Translations under genes and position numbers: made by a program
Notes under the pieces: generated by a model
What the model was told of the DNA's origin: nothing
Databases searched by the model: none
The model's input: only the letters and a program-made list of their open reading frames with translations
In this document: positions 26,083-35,668 of the stretch, piece after piece
Layout of the letters: each line of letters starts with the position of its first letter
Numbering within the stretch: the stretch's first letter is position 1
NCBI RefSeq assembly: GCF_000447205.1
Contig: NZ_AUWY01000042.1
Location: forward strand, 1-49,950
DNA: 49,950 nt
Origin: Sphingobium ummariense RL-3
Lineage (GTDB): Bacteria > Pseudomonadota > Alphaproteobacteria > Sphingomonadales > Sphingomonadaceae
Reading direction: 5' to 3'

Positions 26083-27660
26083 TTACCCGGCGATAGCCAG
26101 CTTGCCTTCGACGCGGCGCGTCAGGCCCCAGGGGTTCGCGTCCTGCAGCGACGGCGGCAGCAGCGCGTCGGGTACGTCCTGGTAGCAGACGGGGCGCAGG
26201 AAGCGCATCATCGCCAGCGTGCCGACCGAGGTCGAGCGGCCGTCGGCGGTCGAAGGGTAGGGGCCGCCGTGGACCATGGCATGCGTCACCTCGACGCCGG
26301 TGGGCCAGCCGTTGGTCAGGATGCGGCCGACCTTGCGGGACAGGGTGGGCAGCAGCTTCGCGGCGTTCTCCTCGTCGCCCGCGCCGATCTGGAGCGTCGC
26401 GGTCAGCTGGCCTTCCAGGCCGGCGATGGTCGCGATCACTTCCTCGATGCTGGAGCAGCGGATGAGGACCGAGGAGGAGCCGAACACTTCCTCCGCCAGC
26501 ACCGGGTTCGACTTGAAGGTCGCGCTGTCGGTGGCGAAGAAGGCGGCCTGGCCGCGGTTCACGCCCTCGGGCTCGGTGCCGCGGGCGACGGTCTCCACGC
26601 CGTCCGCGCCGACCAGCGCGGCGACGCCCTTCTCATAGGCCTGGTGGATGCCCGGCGTCAGCATGACCTGCGGCGCGGCGCCCGACAGCGCCTGCGCGGC
26701 CGAGGCGACGAACGCGTCGAGGTCGGGGCCGTCGAGCGCGATGACCAGGCCGGGATTGGTGCAGAACTGGCCCGAACCCAGCGTCAGCGAGCCGACGAAG
26801 CTGGCGCCCAGCGCATCGGCCCGTTCGGCCAGCGCGCCGGGGAGCAGCACGACCGGGTTGATCGAGGACATTTCGGCATAGACCGGGATCGGCTCCTTGC
26901 GCTCGGCTGCGATCTTCATGAGCGCGGTGCCGCCGCCGCGCGAGCCGGTGAAGCCCACCGCCTTGACGCGGGGGTCGGCGACCAGCGCGCCGCCCAGTGC
27001 GCGGTCGGCGCCCGGCAGGTAGGAAAAGACGCCTTCGGGCAGGCCGCAGGCCTTGACCGCCGCCTGGATGGCGCGGGCGACCAGCTCGCCGGTACCCGGA
27101 TGTGCGCTGTGACCCTTGACGATCACGGGCGAGCCGGCGGCGAAGGCGGCGGCGGTGTCACCGCCCGCGACCGAGAAGGCGAGCGGGAAGTTGGACGCGC
27201 CGAACACAGCGACCGGGCCCACCGAATGGTTGACGCGGCGCAGGTCCGAACGCGGCAGCGGGGTGCGATCCGGCAGCGCGCGGTCGATGGTGGCGTCCAG
27301 CCAGTCGCCCAGCCGGACATAGGAGGCGAACAGGCGCAGCTGGCCGACGGTGCGGCCGCGCTCGCCCTCCAACCGCGCACGGGGCAGGCCGGTTTCCGCC
27401 ATGGCGGTCTCGATCAGCAGGTCGCCGATGCCCATGATGTTGTCGGCGACGGTTTCCATGAAGGTCGCGCGCGCGTCGGGCGACAGGGTCGAGAAGGTCT
27501 CGAACGCCGCCTCGGCCAGCGCGGCGGCCTCGTCGACCTCGGCGGGCATGGCGCTGGAGAAGGCGACGTCGCCCTTCTCGCCGGTGGCCGGGTTGATGGC
27601 GTGGAAGGGGGTGCCGCTATGACGCTCGCTTGCGCCGATGAGGATGGCTCCGTTGAACAT
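26083..27660 (-). CDS. Aldehyde dehydrogenase, probable 2-oxoglutarate semialdehyde dehydrogenase
   Basis: 525 residues of the NAD(P)-dependent superfamily. Catalytic Cys is in GSGQFCTNPGLV, the general-base Glu is in VYAEMSSINPVVLLPGAL and the cofactor loop is FTGSRGGGTALMK. Opening text ILIGASERHSGTPFHAINPATGEK and the length match the 2,5-dioxovalerate dehydrogenase group, which completes oxidative pentose or hexarate pathways. The adjacent xylonate dehydratase-like gene supports this. CAGGAGACAGCC lies ahead of the ATG. Specificity is inferred, not shown. Confidence 0.8.
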   Translation of the reverse strand: MFNGAILIGASERHSGTPFHAINPATGEKGDVAFSSAMPAEVDEAAALAEAAFETFSTLSPDARATFMETVADNIMGIGDLLIETAMAETGLPRARLEGERGRTVGQLRLFASYVRLGDWLDATIDRALPDRTPLPRSDLRRVNHSVGPVAVFGASNFPLAFSVAGGDTAAAFAAGSPVIVKGHSAHPGTGELVARAIQAAVKACGLPEGVFSYLPGADRALGGALVADPRVKAVGFTGSRGGGTALMKIAAERKEPIPVYAEMSSINPVVLLPGALAERADALGASFVGSLTLGSGQFCTNPGLVIALDGPDLDAFVASAAQALSGAAPQVMLTPGIHQAYEKGVAALVGADGVETVARGTEPEGVNRGQAAFFATDSATFKSNPVLAEEVFGSSSVLIRCSSIEEVIATIAGLEGQLTATLQIGAGDEENAAKLLPTLSRKVGRILTNGWPTGVEVTHAMVHGGPYPSTADGRSTSVGTLAMMRFLRPVCYQDVPDALLPPSLQDANPWGLTRRVEGKLAIAG

Positions 27661-27800
27661 GGCTGTCTCCTGATGGGGTCAGAGGGGCTTGCTGAACGAA
27701 CGGGCCGGTCGCGTTCCGCTTCCGGCCCGATGACGATGGAGGGGGGCGGTCATCAGATGGACAGTCGCCCCCCTCCTTTCAATGGATGTCCGCGCGCGGA

Positions 27801-29600
27801 TCAGTGATTGTCGCGCGGCAGACCACGGGTTTGGGCGATGCGCTGATATTTCTCCGCGCCTTCCAGGATCGCCCCGGTGTTCATCTGGCCGACCATGGAC
27901 CGCTGGATCTCCTGCCAGGGGGTCTGCGATGCGGGATAGCGGTAGCCGCCTTCCGCCACCAGCTTGGCCCGGCGCGCCTCCAGTTCCTCGTCGGAGATCA
28001 GCACATTGACCGTCCCGGCCTTCAGATCCATCCGCACCCGGTCGCCATCCTTCAGCAGCGCGAGGCCGCCCATCGCCGCCGCTTCGGGCGAGGCGTTGAG
28101 GATGGAGGGGCTGCCCGACGTACCCGACTGGCGGCCGTCGCCGATGCACGGCAGGGCGTGCACGCCTTCGGTAATCAGATAGGCGGGCGGGCGCATGTTC
28201 ACCACCTCGGCGGCGCCGGGATAGCCGATCGGCCCTGCGCCGCGCATGAACAGCAGCGTGTCGGGCGTGATGCCGGTCGCCGGATCGTCGATGCGGTGGT
28301 GATAATCCTCCGGTCCGTCGAACACGATCGCCGGCCCTTCAAACGCTTCGGGGTCGTCGGGGTTCGACAGGTAGCGCTGGCGGAACTCCTCGCTGATGAC
28401 GCTGGTCTTCATGACGGCGGCATCGAACAGATTGCCCGACAGCACCAGGAAGCCGGCGTCGTCCTTCAGCGGGTTGGAGAAGGGGCGGATGACCTTCTCG
28501 TCCTCGATCGCGACGCCGCGGCAATTGTCGCCCATCGTCCGGCCGTTGACCGTCATCGCATTCTCGCGGATCAGGCCCTGCTCCATCAGCTGGTTGACGA
28601 CGGCGGGCAGGCCGCCCGCGCGATAATAGTCCTCGCCCAGATATTCGCCGGCGGGCTGCAGGTTGACCAGCAGCGGCACCTTGTGCCCGACCGTCTCCCA
28701 GTCCTTCAGCGGCAGCTCGACGCCCATGTGGCGGGCGATCGCGGCCAGGTGGATCGGGGCGTTGGTCGATCCGCCGATCGCCGAATTGACGGTGATCGCG
28801 TTGTGGAAGGCATCCAGCGTCATGATGTCGGAGGGCTTCAGGTCCTCTCTCACCATCTCGACGATGCGCAGGCCGGTGCGATAGGCGGCCTCCTGCCGGT
28901 CGCGATAGGGGGCGGGAATGGCGGCGGAGCCGGGCAGCATCATGCCCAGCGCCTCGGCCAGCGCGTTCATCGTGCTCGCGGTGCCCATGGTGTTGCAGAA
29001 GCCGGTCGACGGCGCCGACGATGCGACGAGCTTGATGAAGCCCTCATCGTCGATCTGGCCGGCGGCCAGCAGCTGGCGCGCGTGCCAGACGATGGTGCCC
29101 GACCCGGTGCGCTCGCCCTTGAACCAGCCGTTCAGCATCGGGCCGACCGACAGCGCGATGGCGGGGATGTTGACGGTGGCGGCGGCCATCAGCAGCGCCG
29201 GCGTCGTCTTGTCGCAGCCGGTGGTCAGGATCACGCCGTCGAGCGGATAGCCGTACAGCGCTTCCACCAGCGCCAGATAGGTGAGGTTGCGGTCGAGCCC
29301 CGCGGTCGGGCGCTTGCCCGTTTCCTGGATCGGATGGCACGGAAATTCGAGGGCGATGCCGCCCATCTCCCGGATGCCCTCGCGCATGCGTTCCGCCAGC
29401 ACCAGATGGTGGCGGTTGCAGGGCGACAGGTCGCTGCCGGTCTGGGCGATGCCGATGATCGGCTTGCCGCTGCGCAGCTCCTCCAGGCTCAGGCCGAAAT
29501 TCAGGTAGCGCTCCAGATAGAGCGCGGTCATGTCGATATTGTCCGGATTGTCGAACCAGGCGCGGCTGCGCAGCTTGGGGGCGGGCTTGGAATCGCTCAT
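27801..29600 (-). CDS. xylD: IlvD/Edd-family dehydratase, D-xylonate dehydratase-like
   Basis: 599 residues; the start is the ATG giving [20 protein letters not shown] because the longer frame adds non-conserved sequence. The text closely resembles the Caulobacter xylonate dehydratase ([70 protein letters not shown]). The three Cys bind a 2Fe-2S cluster; [20 protein letters not shown] forms the C-terminal active-site motif. It converts an aldonate to a 2-keto-3-deoxy acid. The 2-keto-3-deoxy-acid dehydratase expected next in the pathway is not in the window. L-arabonate or galactonate is an alternative substrate. Confidence 0.85.
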   Translation of the reverse strand: MSDSKPAPKLRSRAWFDNPDNIDMTALYLERYLNFGLSLEELRSGKPIIGIAQTGSDLSPCNRHHLVLAERMREGIREMGGIALEFPCHPIQETGKRPTAGLDRNLTYLALVEALYGYPLDGVILTTGCDKTTPALLMAAATVNIPAIALSVGPMLNGWFKGERTGSGTIVWHARQLLAAGQIDDEGFIKLVASSAPSTGFCNTMGTASTMNALAEALGMMLPGSAAIPAPYRDRQEAAYRTGLRIVEMVREDLKPSDIMTLDAFHNAITVNSAIGGSTNAPIHLAAIARHMGVELPLKDWETVGHKVPLLVNLQPAGEYLGEDYYRAGGLPAVVNQLMEQGLIRENAMTVNGRTMGDNCRGVAIEDEKVIRPFSNPLKDDAGFLVLSGNLFDAAVMKTSVISEEFRQRYLSNPDDPEAFEGPAIVFDGPEDYHHRIDDPATGITPDTLLFMRGAGPIGYPGAAEVVNMRPPAYLITEGVHALPCIGDGRQSGTSGSPSILNASPEAAAMGGLALLKDGDRVRMDLKAGTVNVLISDEELEARRAKLVAEGGYRYPASQTPWQEIQRSMVGQMNTGAILEGAEKYQRIAQTRGLPRDNH

Positions 29601-29650
29601 TGGGCTTCCTGATCTGAAGGCATCGCGCGTCAAGGCGCTCGCAGGTTCGA

Positions 29651-29667
29651 TATACTCATACAAATAG
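29651..29667. promoter_or_regulatory. AT-rich promoter/operator segment between dehydratase and thiolase
   Basis: The only AT-rich stretch in the divergent gap (29601-29757), containing TATACTCATACAAATAG. The half site TTGTATGAG on the minus strand resembles FadR-subfamily operators. It is a candidate for the promoter and a GntR site; weak evidence. Confidence 0.3.
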
Positions 29668-29757
29668 ATTTTCAAGGGGCTGTGGATCATATGGCCGCCT
29701 TGCTATCCGCCTTGCGTTTCCTAGGTAGGCGTCAGCCATGCGGGAAAGGAAAAGAAT

Positions 29758-30942
29758 ATGAGTGAGGATCCGGTCGTCATCGCGGGCTATGCCCGTACGC
29801 CGATGGGCAGTTTCCAGGGTGCCCTGGCCCCGCTCAAGGCGACGGAGCTCGGCGCGGCGGCGGTGAAGGCAGCGGTGGAGCGTGCCGGGGTTTCGCCGGA
29901 GGCCATCGACCGCATCTACATGGGCTGCGTCCTTCCCGCCGGTCTCGGCCAGGCGCCTGCGCGACAGGCGGCGCTCGGCGCGGGGCTGCCGCAATCGGTG
30001 GAGGCGACCACTGTCAACAAGATGTGCGGATCGGGCATGCAGGCCGCGATCATGGCGCATGAGGCGCTTGCCGCCGGGACTGCGGACGTGATCGTCGCTG
30101 GCGGCATGGAAAGCATGACCAACGCCCCCTATGCCCTGCCAAAGCACCGTTCGGGCGCGCGGATCGGCCATGACCGGATCATCGACACGATGATGATGGA
30201 CGGACTGGAGGACGCCTATGAGCCCGGCAAGGCGATGGGCGTCTTCGCCGAGGATGCGGTGCGCGACTATCAGTTCACCCGCGAGGAGCAGGATGCCTAT
30301 GCCGTCCGTTCGCTGGAGCGCGCCAATGCGGCGATCGCTGGCGGCGCCTTCGCAGGGGAGATCGCATCGGTGGCTGTCCCCGGCCGGGGCGGCGAGACGC
30401 TGGTCGACACCGACGAACAGCCGGGCAAGGCCAGGCCGGACAAGATCCCGACGCTGAAGCCCGCCTTCGTCAAGGACGGCACCGTCACCGCCGCCAATTC
30501 CTCCTCCATTTCCGACGGCGCGGCCGCACTGGTGCTGACCCGCGCCAGCGTGGCGGAGCGGCTGGGCCTGCCGGTCGTGGCGAAGGTCGTCGCCACCGCC
30601 GCCCATGCGCATGAGCCCGCGAAGTTCACCAGTGCGCCCGTTCCCGCGATCCGCAAGGCGCTGGACAAGGCGGGATGGTCGGTCGGCGACGTCGATCTGT
30701 TCGAGGTGAACGAGGCGTTCGCCGTGGTCGCGATGATCGCGGCCAGGGAACTCGGCATCCCCGCCGACAAGCTGAACGTCAATGGCGGCGCCACCGCGCT
30801 GGGCCATCCGATCGGGGCTTCGGGCGCGCGCATCCTGGCGACCCTGCTCGGCGCCCTGCAGGCGCGCGGCGGGAAGCGGGGGGTCGCCGCGCTGTGCATC
30901 GGCGGCGGGGAGGCAACGGCGATGGCGGTCGAGCTGGCCTGA
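29758..30942 (+). CDS. Acetyl-CoA acetyltransferase (thiolase)
   Basis: 394 residues. Nucleophilic Cys in NKMCGSGMQA, GGMESMTNAPY, His in NEAFAVVAM...GGATALGHPIGASGAR and the second Cys in CIGGGEATA. This is the biosynthetic/degradative thiolase fold acting on acetoacetyl-CoA. AAAGGA lies 9 bases upstream of ATG. It is divergent from the dehydratase gene. PHB-type synthesis or beta-oxidation are both possible. Confidence 0.9.
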   Translation: MSEDPVVIAGYARTPMGSFQGALAPLKATELGAAAVKAAVERAGVSPEAIDRIYMGCVLPAGLGQAPARQAALGAGLPQSVEATTVNKMCGSGMQAAIMAHEALAAGTADVIVAGGMESMTNAPYALPKHRSGARIGHDRIIDTMMMDGLEDAYEPGKAMGVFAEDAVRDYQFTREEQDAYAVRSLERANAAIAGGAFAGEIASVAVPGRGGETLVDTDEQPGKARPDKIPTLKPAFVKDGTVTAANSSSISDGAAALVLTRASVAERLGLPVVAKVVATAAHAHEPAKFTSAPVPAIRKALDKAGWSVGDVDLFEVNEAFAVVAMIAARELGIPADKLNVNGGATALGHPIGASGARILATLLGALQARGGKRGVAALCIGGGEATAMAVELA

Positions 30943-31011
30943 CGCCGGCTTGGACATTCCGTCCGCCCCGCCGGCCTTGCAACCCGCCGCCACCCGGCGC
31001 ATGACGCCGCG

Positions 31012-32049
31012 ATGACCGCTTTCGCTTCCGTTTCGGATCGCCCCGCCGCGCTGGCCCGCTGGCTGCTCGCCGTGGCGGCGCTCGTCTTCTGCATGGTGGT
31101 GGTCGGCGGGATCACGCGGCTCACCGAATCGGGCCTGTCGATCACCCAGTGGAAGCCGATCACCGGCGCCATCCCGCCGCTGACCCATGACCAGTGGATG
31201 GAGGCCTTTCGCCTCTACCAGCAGATCCCCGAATATCGGCAGCTGCGGCAGGGTATGAGCCTGTCGGATTTCCAGTTCATCTTCTTCTGGGAATGGGTAC
31301 ATCGCCTGCTCGGCCGGCTGATCGGCCTTGCCTTCGCGCTGCCGCTGCTGTGGTTCGCCGCCCGCCGCGCCATCCCGCGCGGCTATGGCTGGCGGCTGGT
31401 CGCGCTGCTGGCGCTGGGCGGGCTGCAGGGCGCGATCGGCTGGTGGATGGTGGAATCGGGCCTGTCGGTGCGCACCGATGTCAGCCACTATCGGCTGGCG
31501 GTCCACCTGCTCACCGCGCTGTTCATCATGGGCGGGCTGATCTGGACCGCGCTCGACCTGCGCGCGCTGGCCCGCGACCCGCGCGCGAGGCCGGCGGCGC
31601 TGACGCCCTTCGCGTTGCTGGCGCTGCTGATCCTGTTCGTCCAGCTTCTCTACGGCGCCTTCACCGCGGGGCTCGACGCCGGCTATGTGTCGAGCACCTG
31701 GCCGCTGATGAACGACCATTTCGTGCCGGAGGGCATCGACTGGGCGGCGGGCCTGTGGGCGACGATGAGCAGCGATCCCTATCTGGTCCACTTCTTCCAT
31801 CGCTGGTGGGCGTGGATCGCGGCGCTGGCGCTGATCCTGCTCGCGCGCCGGGCGAAGCGGGCGGGACGGCGCGGGCCTTCGGTCGCGATCAATGCGGCGG
31901 TCGGCACCCAGATCGCGCTGGGCATCGCCACGGTCGTGAGCGGCATCGCGCTGCCGCTCGCCGTGCTGCACCAGGCGGTGGGCGCGCTGGTCGTCGCCTG
32001 CGCCGTGTGGGGCGCGCATGCGGTCGGCGGCACGAACCGGGCGCGATGA
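31012..32049 (+). CDS. ctaA: Heme A synthase (COX15/CtaA type)
   Basis: 345 residues and about eight membrane helices. VVVGGITRLTESGLSITQWKPITGAIPP is the diagnostic N-terminal segment, followed by EWVHRLLGR, DVSHYRLAVHLL, YGAFTAGLDAGYVSSTWPLMN, VHFFHRWWAW and LHQAVGALV. Conserved His residues bind heme. It oxidises heme O to heme A for aa3-type cytochrome oxidase. An upstream ATG at 31002 is out of frame. Its stop overlaps the next start by four bases. Confidence 0.95.
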   Translation: MTAFASVSDRPAALARWLLAVAALVFCMVVVGGITRLTESGLSITQWKPITGAIPPLTHDQWMEAFRLYQQIPEYRQLRQGMSLSDFQFIFFWEWVHRLLGRLIGLAFALPLLWFAARRAIPRGYGWRLVALLALGGLQGAIGWWMVESGLSVRTDVSHYRLAVHLLTALFIMGGLIWTALDLRALARDPRARPAALTPFALLALLILFVQLLYGAFTAGLDAGYVSSTWPLMNDHFVPEGIDWAAGLWATMSSDPYLVHFFHRWWAWIAALALILLARRAKRAGRRGPSVAINAAVGTQIALGIATVVSGIALPLAVLHQAVGALVVACAVWGAHAVGGTNRAR

Positions 32050-32846
32050 GATACGCGCTTCGGTTTCTTCCCGTCCTGGCCGTGCTGGCATCGCCCGCGC
32101 TGGCGGAGACGGTCGCGGTCGCCTTCGCGCCGCCGACCGACCGCGTGCTTGCCTATCATATCGAGCAGCATCGGCCGGTGGCGGGGAAGCTCAGCCGCTT
32201 CACCGCCGACCGGGAGCTGCGGTTCGAGCGGGCGGGGGACGGCTATATCCTTCATGTCACCCTGCGCCGGGTGGACAGCGATGCGCCGGGGGACGGGGGC
32301 GAGGCATACCGCGCGGCGCTGACCCCGCTGATCGGGGTGGAGCACCGCTTTCACCTCGACGCGAAGGGCAAGATCGTCGCGCTCGACAATAGCGAGGCGG
32401 TGAGCGAGGCGGTCATAAAGGAATTGCGGCAGATGCTGGCGCGCTTCCCCGCCGGGAGCCCGCGAAACCGGACGGCCGGCAATGTGCTCAGGCTGTTCGA
32501 GGGGCTGCCGCCCGAGGGCCGGCTGGCGATGCTGGCGGGGGAGATCCAGCCGCTGTTCCTGTTCGCGGCGAGCGGGGTCGAGGACGGCGCGGGCGGGCGG
32601 GGGCTGCGGACCATGGCCGGATCGCCGCTTGGCCGGCCGGTGCCGGTCGAGGGGACGCTGGCGGTCGCGGCCCGCGAGGGCGACCGGCTGACGCTCGACG
32701 AGACGCTGCATGGGGAGGGAGTGGACGTGACCGTCCGCTACGGCCTGTCGGCGCGGTCGGGGCTGGTCGAGCGGCAGGAGCGCCGCCTGACGGTCGGGCC
32801 CGATACCCTGACCGAGACGCGCAGCCTGAAGCCCTCCCAAGGCTGA
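32046..32846 (+). CDS. Secreted hypothetical protein coupled to ctaA
   Basis: 266 residues, starting at ATG 32046 that overlaps the ctaA stop (ATGA), giving a signal peptide RYALRFLPVLAVLASPALAE. The mature chain is beta-rich and acidic/Arg-patterned with LHVTLRRVDSDAPGDGGEAY and DTLTETRSLKPSQ. No family recognised; possibly an envelope-associated binding protein. Cotranslation with heme A synthase is clear; a functional link is only suggested. Confidence 0.7.
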   Translation: MRYALRFLPVLAVLASPALAETVAVAFAPPTDRVLAYHIEQHRPVAGKLSRFTADRELRFERAGDGYILHVTLRRVDSDAPGDGGEAYRAALTPLIGVEHRFHLDAKGKIVALDNSEAVSEAVIKELRQMLARFPAGSPRNRTAGNVLRLFEGLPPEGRLAMLAGEIQPLFLFAASGVEDGAGGRGLRTMAGSPLGRPVPVEGTLAVAAREGDRLTLDETLHGEGVDVTVRYGLSARSGLVERQERRLTVGPDTLTETRSLKPSQG

Positions 32847-32975
32847 AGGTATTATTTTACCCGTCAGCAAAAGCGCCGAATCTCTTGACTTCCCGGCCCC
32901 TACCCGTCATGAGCGCGCATCTTTCCGGCGTCCCGCGTGGGCGCCGGTTCGGTTTTTGAACGGAGCACAGGCACC

Positions 32976-33455
32976 ATGAAGGCGCTGATGAAGACGACCA
33001 AGCCGGCCACCCCGGCGACGGTCGAGAAGAAATGGCTGCTGATCGACGCGGAAGGGCTGGTCGTCGGCCGCCTCGCATCGACCGTGGCGAATATCCTGCG
33101 CGGCAAGCACAAGACGAGCTTCACCCCGCACGTCGATTGCGGTGACAATGTCATCATCATCAACGCCGCGAAGGTCAAGTTCACCGGCAAGAAGCTGGGC
33201 GACAAGGTCTATTACAAGCACACCGGCTATGCCGGCGGCATCAAGGAAGTGACCGCCCAGAAGGTTCTGGAAGGCCGCTTCCCCGAGCGCGTGCTGGAAA
33301 AGGCCGTCGAGCGCATGATCCCCCGTGGCCCGCTGGGCCGCCAGCAGATGCGCAACCTGCGCATCTTCGCCGGCGCCGAGCATCCGCACGAAGCGCAGAA
33401 CCCCGAAGTGCTCGACTTCGCGTCGCGCAACCGCAAGAACAAGGTGGGTGCCTAA
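32976..33455 (+). CDS. rplM: 50S ribosomal protein L13
   Basis: 159 residues. Begins [20 protein letters not shown] and contains [40 protein letters not shown] and [19 protein letters not shown]. The start was moved 13 codons inside the longest frame, because that extension is not part of L13. Ends one base into the rpsI start (TAATG), so the two are translationally coupled. Confidence 0.97.
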   Translation: MKALMKTTKPATPATVEKKWLLIDAEGLVVGRLASTVANILRGKHKTSFTPHVDCGDNVIIINAAKVKFTGKKLGDKVYYKHTGYAGGIKEVTAQKVLEGRFPERVLEKAVERMIPRGPLGRQQMRNLRIFAGAEHPHEAQNPEVLDFASRNRKNKVGA

Positions 33456-34000
33456 TGTCCGATAACCGCCAGTCCCTGTCCGACCTCGCGTCGCTGACCG
33501 CCAACGCGCCGGCCCCGGCCGCTGCTGCGCCGGTCGAAGCGACCGCCGACGCTCCCGTCGCCGCTGCCCCGGTCCAGCCCTCCGCGCCGCTGCGCGCGCA
33601 GGAGATCGACAGCCTGGGCCGCGCCTATGCCACCGGCCGCCGCAAGGACGCCGTCGCCCGCGTGTGGGTGAAGCCCGGCACCGGCAAGATCACGGTCAAC
33701 GGCCGCGACCAGGAAGTCTATTTCGCCCGTCCGACGCTGCGCCTGGTGATCAACCAGCCCTTCGGCGTCACCGAGCGCGAAGGCCAGTATGACGTGATCG
33801 CCACCGTCAAGGGCGGCGGCCTGTCCGGCCAAGCCGGCGCGGTCAAGCACGGCATCGCCCAGGCGCTGTCGAAGTACGAGCCGGCGCTGCGCAGCGCGGT
33901 CAAGGCCGAAGGCTTCCTGACCCGCGACCCCCGCGTCGTCGAGCGCAAGAAGTACGGCCGCGCCAAGGCCCGCCGCAGCTTCCAGTTCTCGAAGCGCTAA
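33455..34000 (+). CDS. rpsI: 30S ribosomal protein S9, with N-terminal Ala/Pro extension
   Basis: 181 residues. About 40 extra N-terminal residues ([24 protein letters not shown]) precede the S9 core, a known sphingomonad trait. The core runs [23 protein letters not shown] to the terminal FQFSKR. The 3' end (33982-34000) is the target of the integrated element: the last codons and TAA stop lie at the junction, and the displaced host sequence about 13.9 kb away reads a TGA stop. The gene therefore stays intact, with its terminator supplied by the element. Confidence 0.95.
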   Translation: MSDNRQSLSDLASLTANAPAPAAAAPVEATADAPVAAAPVQPSAPLRAQEIDSLGRAYATGRRKDAVARVWVKPGTGKITVNGRDQEVYFARPTLRLVINQPFGVTEREGQYDVIATVKGGGLSGQAGAVKHGIAQALSKYEPALRSAVKAEGFLTRDPRVVERKKYGRAKARRSFQFSKR

Positions 34001-34002
34001 GC
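33982..34002 (+). repeat. Left attachment-site copy in the rpsI 3' end
   Basis: CCAGTTCTCGAAGCGCTAAGC here corresponds to CCAGTTTAGCGAAGCGCTGAGC on the right (47853-47874), with the exact core CGAAGCGCT at 33990-33998 and 47862-47870. Such 3'-end duplications with an adjacent tyrosine integrase mark site-specific integration. Confidence 0.7.
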
Positions 34003-34035
34003 TGGAATCTACGCTTAAACGCTTGGAAATTAAGG

Positions 34036-34064
34036 AAAAAGGGGTCGGGAACGGCCCCTTTTTT
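34036..34064 (+). terminator. Terminator after rpsI (element copy)
   Basis: GGGGTCG (34041-34047) pairs with CGGCCCC (34052-34058) with one G:U pair, then six T. It replaces the host terminator now found at 47901-47926. Confidence 0.85.
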
Positions 34065-34067
34065 CGT

Positions 34068-34209
34068 TTACACGTTCTTACACGTGGCCCGCAGGACAGC
34101 TTTGCCACGGGTTAGCGCATAACACGTTCTTTGCACGTGTAATTACACGTGTTCTGGTTTTGATCGCAGAAATGAGCAAGCAGCTTACGGATTAGTCATC
34201 TTTACACGT
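34068..34209. repeat. TTACACGT octamer cluster (integrase arm-type sites, left)
   Basis: Exact TTACACGT at 34068-34075, 34078-34085 (10-base spacing), 34143-34150 and 34202-34209, with an inverted copy at 34135-34142. The inverted pair makes an 18-base perfect palindrome at 34134-34151. The degenerate AACACGTT is at 34121-34128. The last copy is 12 bases before the integrase start, suggesting autoregulation. This fills the gene-free stretch between rpsI and the integrase. Confidence 0.65.
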
Positions 34210-34221
34210 GAGGATGGCCCA

Positions 34222-35526
34222 ATGACGCAAGCGCAAAAATCACAGCATCAACTGGACACAATCAAGCTGCTTGGCGGCGCTATCGTGCTTTACAAGCGCG
34301 GCGATCTCAAACGCAAATCATCGTGGCAATGTCGCTTGGAACTTGGCGACGGCCAACGCACGCGACAAAGCCTAAAAACGGACAATCAGGCTGTTGCAGA
34401 ACGCGCTGCAATGGAACTCTATACGAAGCTTAAAGGGCGCGTAGTTGCTGATCTTCCCATCAATTCCATTTCGTTCAACGATTTTTGGGACAAACAATGG
34501 CTGCCGTATGTTGAAAAAAACATATCATCGCATCGCTACAAGCTGCATTTTGGCACGGGCGAACGCTACATAAAGCCCTACTTTGCAAACTGTCCGCTGG
34601 ATGCAATCACGGTCAACAAAGCGGAAAGCTACGTAGATTGGCGGCGCGATAGAGGCAAAACGCGACCTTCCAAAAAGACGCTTACGATTGAACTGGGCTT
34701 AATCAGACAGGCACTTGATCGTGCGGCGCGCTGGAGCTTGATAAAACCAATCCCAAAAATCAAAATGCACGCGCTTGCGACAGACCCAAACAGAGAGCGG
34801 CGTTATGGCTTCACGGCAGATGAATGGCAGAAGCTAACGCAGCATATGGAGGGCTGGTGTCGCGAAGGGAAGCACAATCTGCACAAGCGGCAACGTCAAA
34901 TCGTAAGATGCCTGATCTGGTTTTACAGGCTGACGGGTATGCGGCCTAATGAAGTGGCGCAGTGCAAGTGGGAACACATTAGCTGGACAGAGGAAGGTCT
35001 GGCAAAAATTCAAGTCCAAAAAGAAACTAAGACTGGCGAGCGAATTTGCATAAGCTTGCGAGGATTGGCAACGATTTTGGAGGAACTGAAATCGTTAAGG
35101 GCTGTAGAAAGCGATACGGACGAAGGCAGGCAATGGCTGTTTAAGCGCGGCTGGGATGCATCACATACAATACGAAATCTGCTTAAAGAATGCGGTTTGT
35201 TGAAAGGGCCTGATGGAAATAATCGCACGGCATATAGCTTGCGACATACACACATCACAGATCGTTTGGTGAACGGTGTTTCGCACGCGGATATTGCACG
35301 GAACTGCGGAACGTCGATCATACAAATTCAACGGCACTACGATCACGTTATTCCAGAGGAACGCATCGTAGAACTGACGAAGCATCGCGGATTGAGCGCA
35401 GATGAGGAAATTACAACGGCACATTGGCTTGGTCAGTTGGAAAAGCTGCTGAGCGACGAGGATTTAAAGGCATACAAAGCGCTAATTGCGAAAGCGGATG
35501 CACAAAAGAGGCGGGATGCTGCCTGA
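34222..35526 (+). CDS. int: Tyrosine-type site-specific integrase
   Basis: 434 residues. Arg-I in YRLTGMRPNEVAQC, the box-II His/Arg in SLRHTHITDRL and the nucleophile Tyr in IQRHYDHV. An N-terminal arm-binding region (about 20-90) and a SAM-like core-binding domain precede the catalytic part. It catalyses integration and excision by a 3'-phosphotyrosyl intermediate. It sits directly beside the rpsI att copy and is preceded by TTACACGT repeats, which it probably binds. Start ATG has AGGA 8 bases upstream. Confidence 0.9.
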   Translation: MTQAQKSQHQLDTIKLLGGAIVLYKRGDLKRKSSWQCRLELGDGQRTRQSLKTDNQAVAERAAMELYTKLKGRVVADLPINSISFNDFWDKQWLPYVEKNISSHRYKLHFGTGERYIKPYFANCPLDAITVNKAESYVDWRRDRGKTRPSKKTLTIELGLIRQALDRAARWSLIKPIPKIKMHALATDPNRERRYGFTADEWQKLTQHMEGWCREGKHNLHKRQRQIVRCLIWFYRLTGMRPNEVAQCKWEHISWTEEGLAKIQVQKETKTGERICISLRGLATILEELKSLRAVESDTDEGRQWLFKRGWDASHTIRNLLKECGLLKGPDGNNRTAYSLRHTHITDRLVNGVSHADIARNCGTSIIQIQRHYDHVIPEERIVELTKHRGLSADEEITTAHWLGQLEKLLSDEDLKAYKALIAKADAQKRRDAA

Positions 35527-35610
35527 AATGCGCTGTCTTGCGTTCTGAGCGCTGGTAGCACGCTTTGGGGTAGTCAGGCAGCACAGCAACGTTTCTGGCG
35601 CTGTCTGACG

Positions 35611-35647
35611 CTCAAAAAAAATACCTGCCATTCAGGCAGGCATTTTT
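35611..35647. terminator. Bidirectional terminator between integrase and the minus-strand unknown gene
   Basis: CCTGCC (35624-35629) and GGCAGG (35635-35640), loop of five, preceded by eight A and followed by TTTTT. Suits both converging transcripts. Confidence 0.8.
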
Positions 35648-35668
35648 CGTGCAATGCGGCTTGCACTG

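Noticed and set aside
25987..29612. Long plus-strand frames opposite the aldehyde dehydrogenase and dehydratase
   Set aside because: Antisense shadows of well recognised enzymes.
31194..32045. Extension of the secreted protein gene far into ctaA
   Set aside because: This frame is antiphase with ctaA; the ATG at 32046 gives a signal peptide and overlap typical of coupling.
29656..32091. 811-residue minus-strand frame over thiolase and ctaA
   Set aside because: High-GC antisense frame; its text is low-complexity Arg/Gln-rich and the opposite-strand genes have clear motifs.
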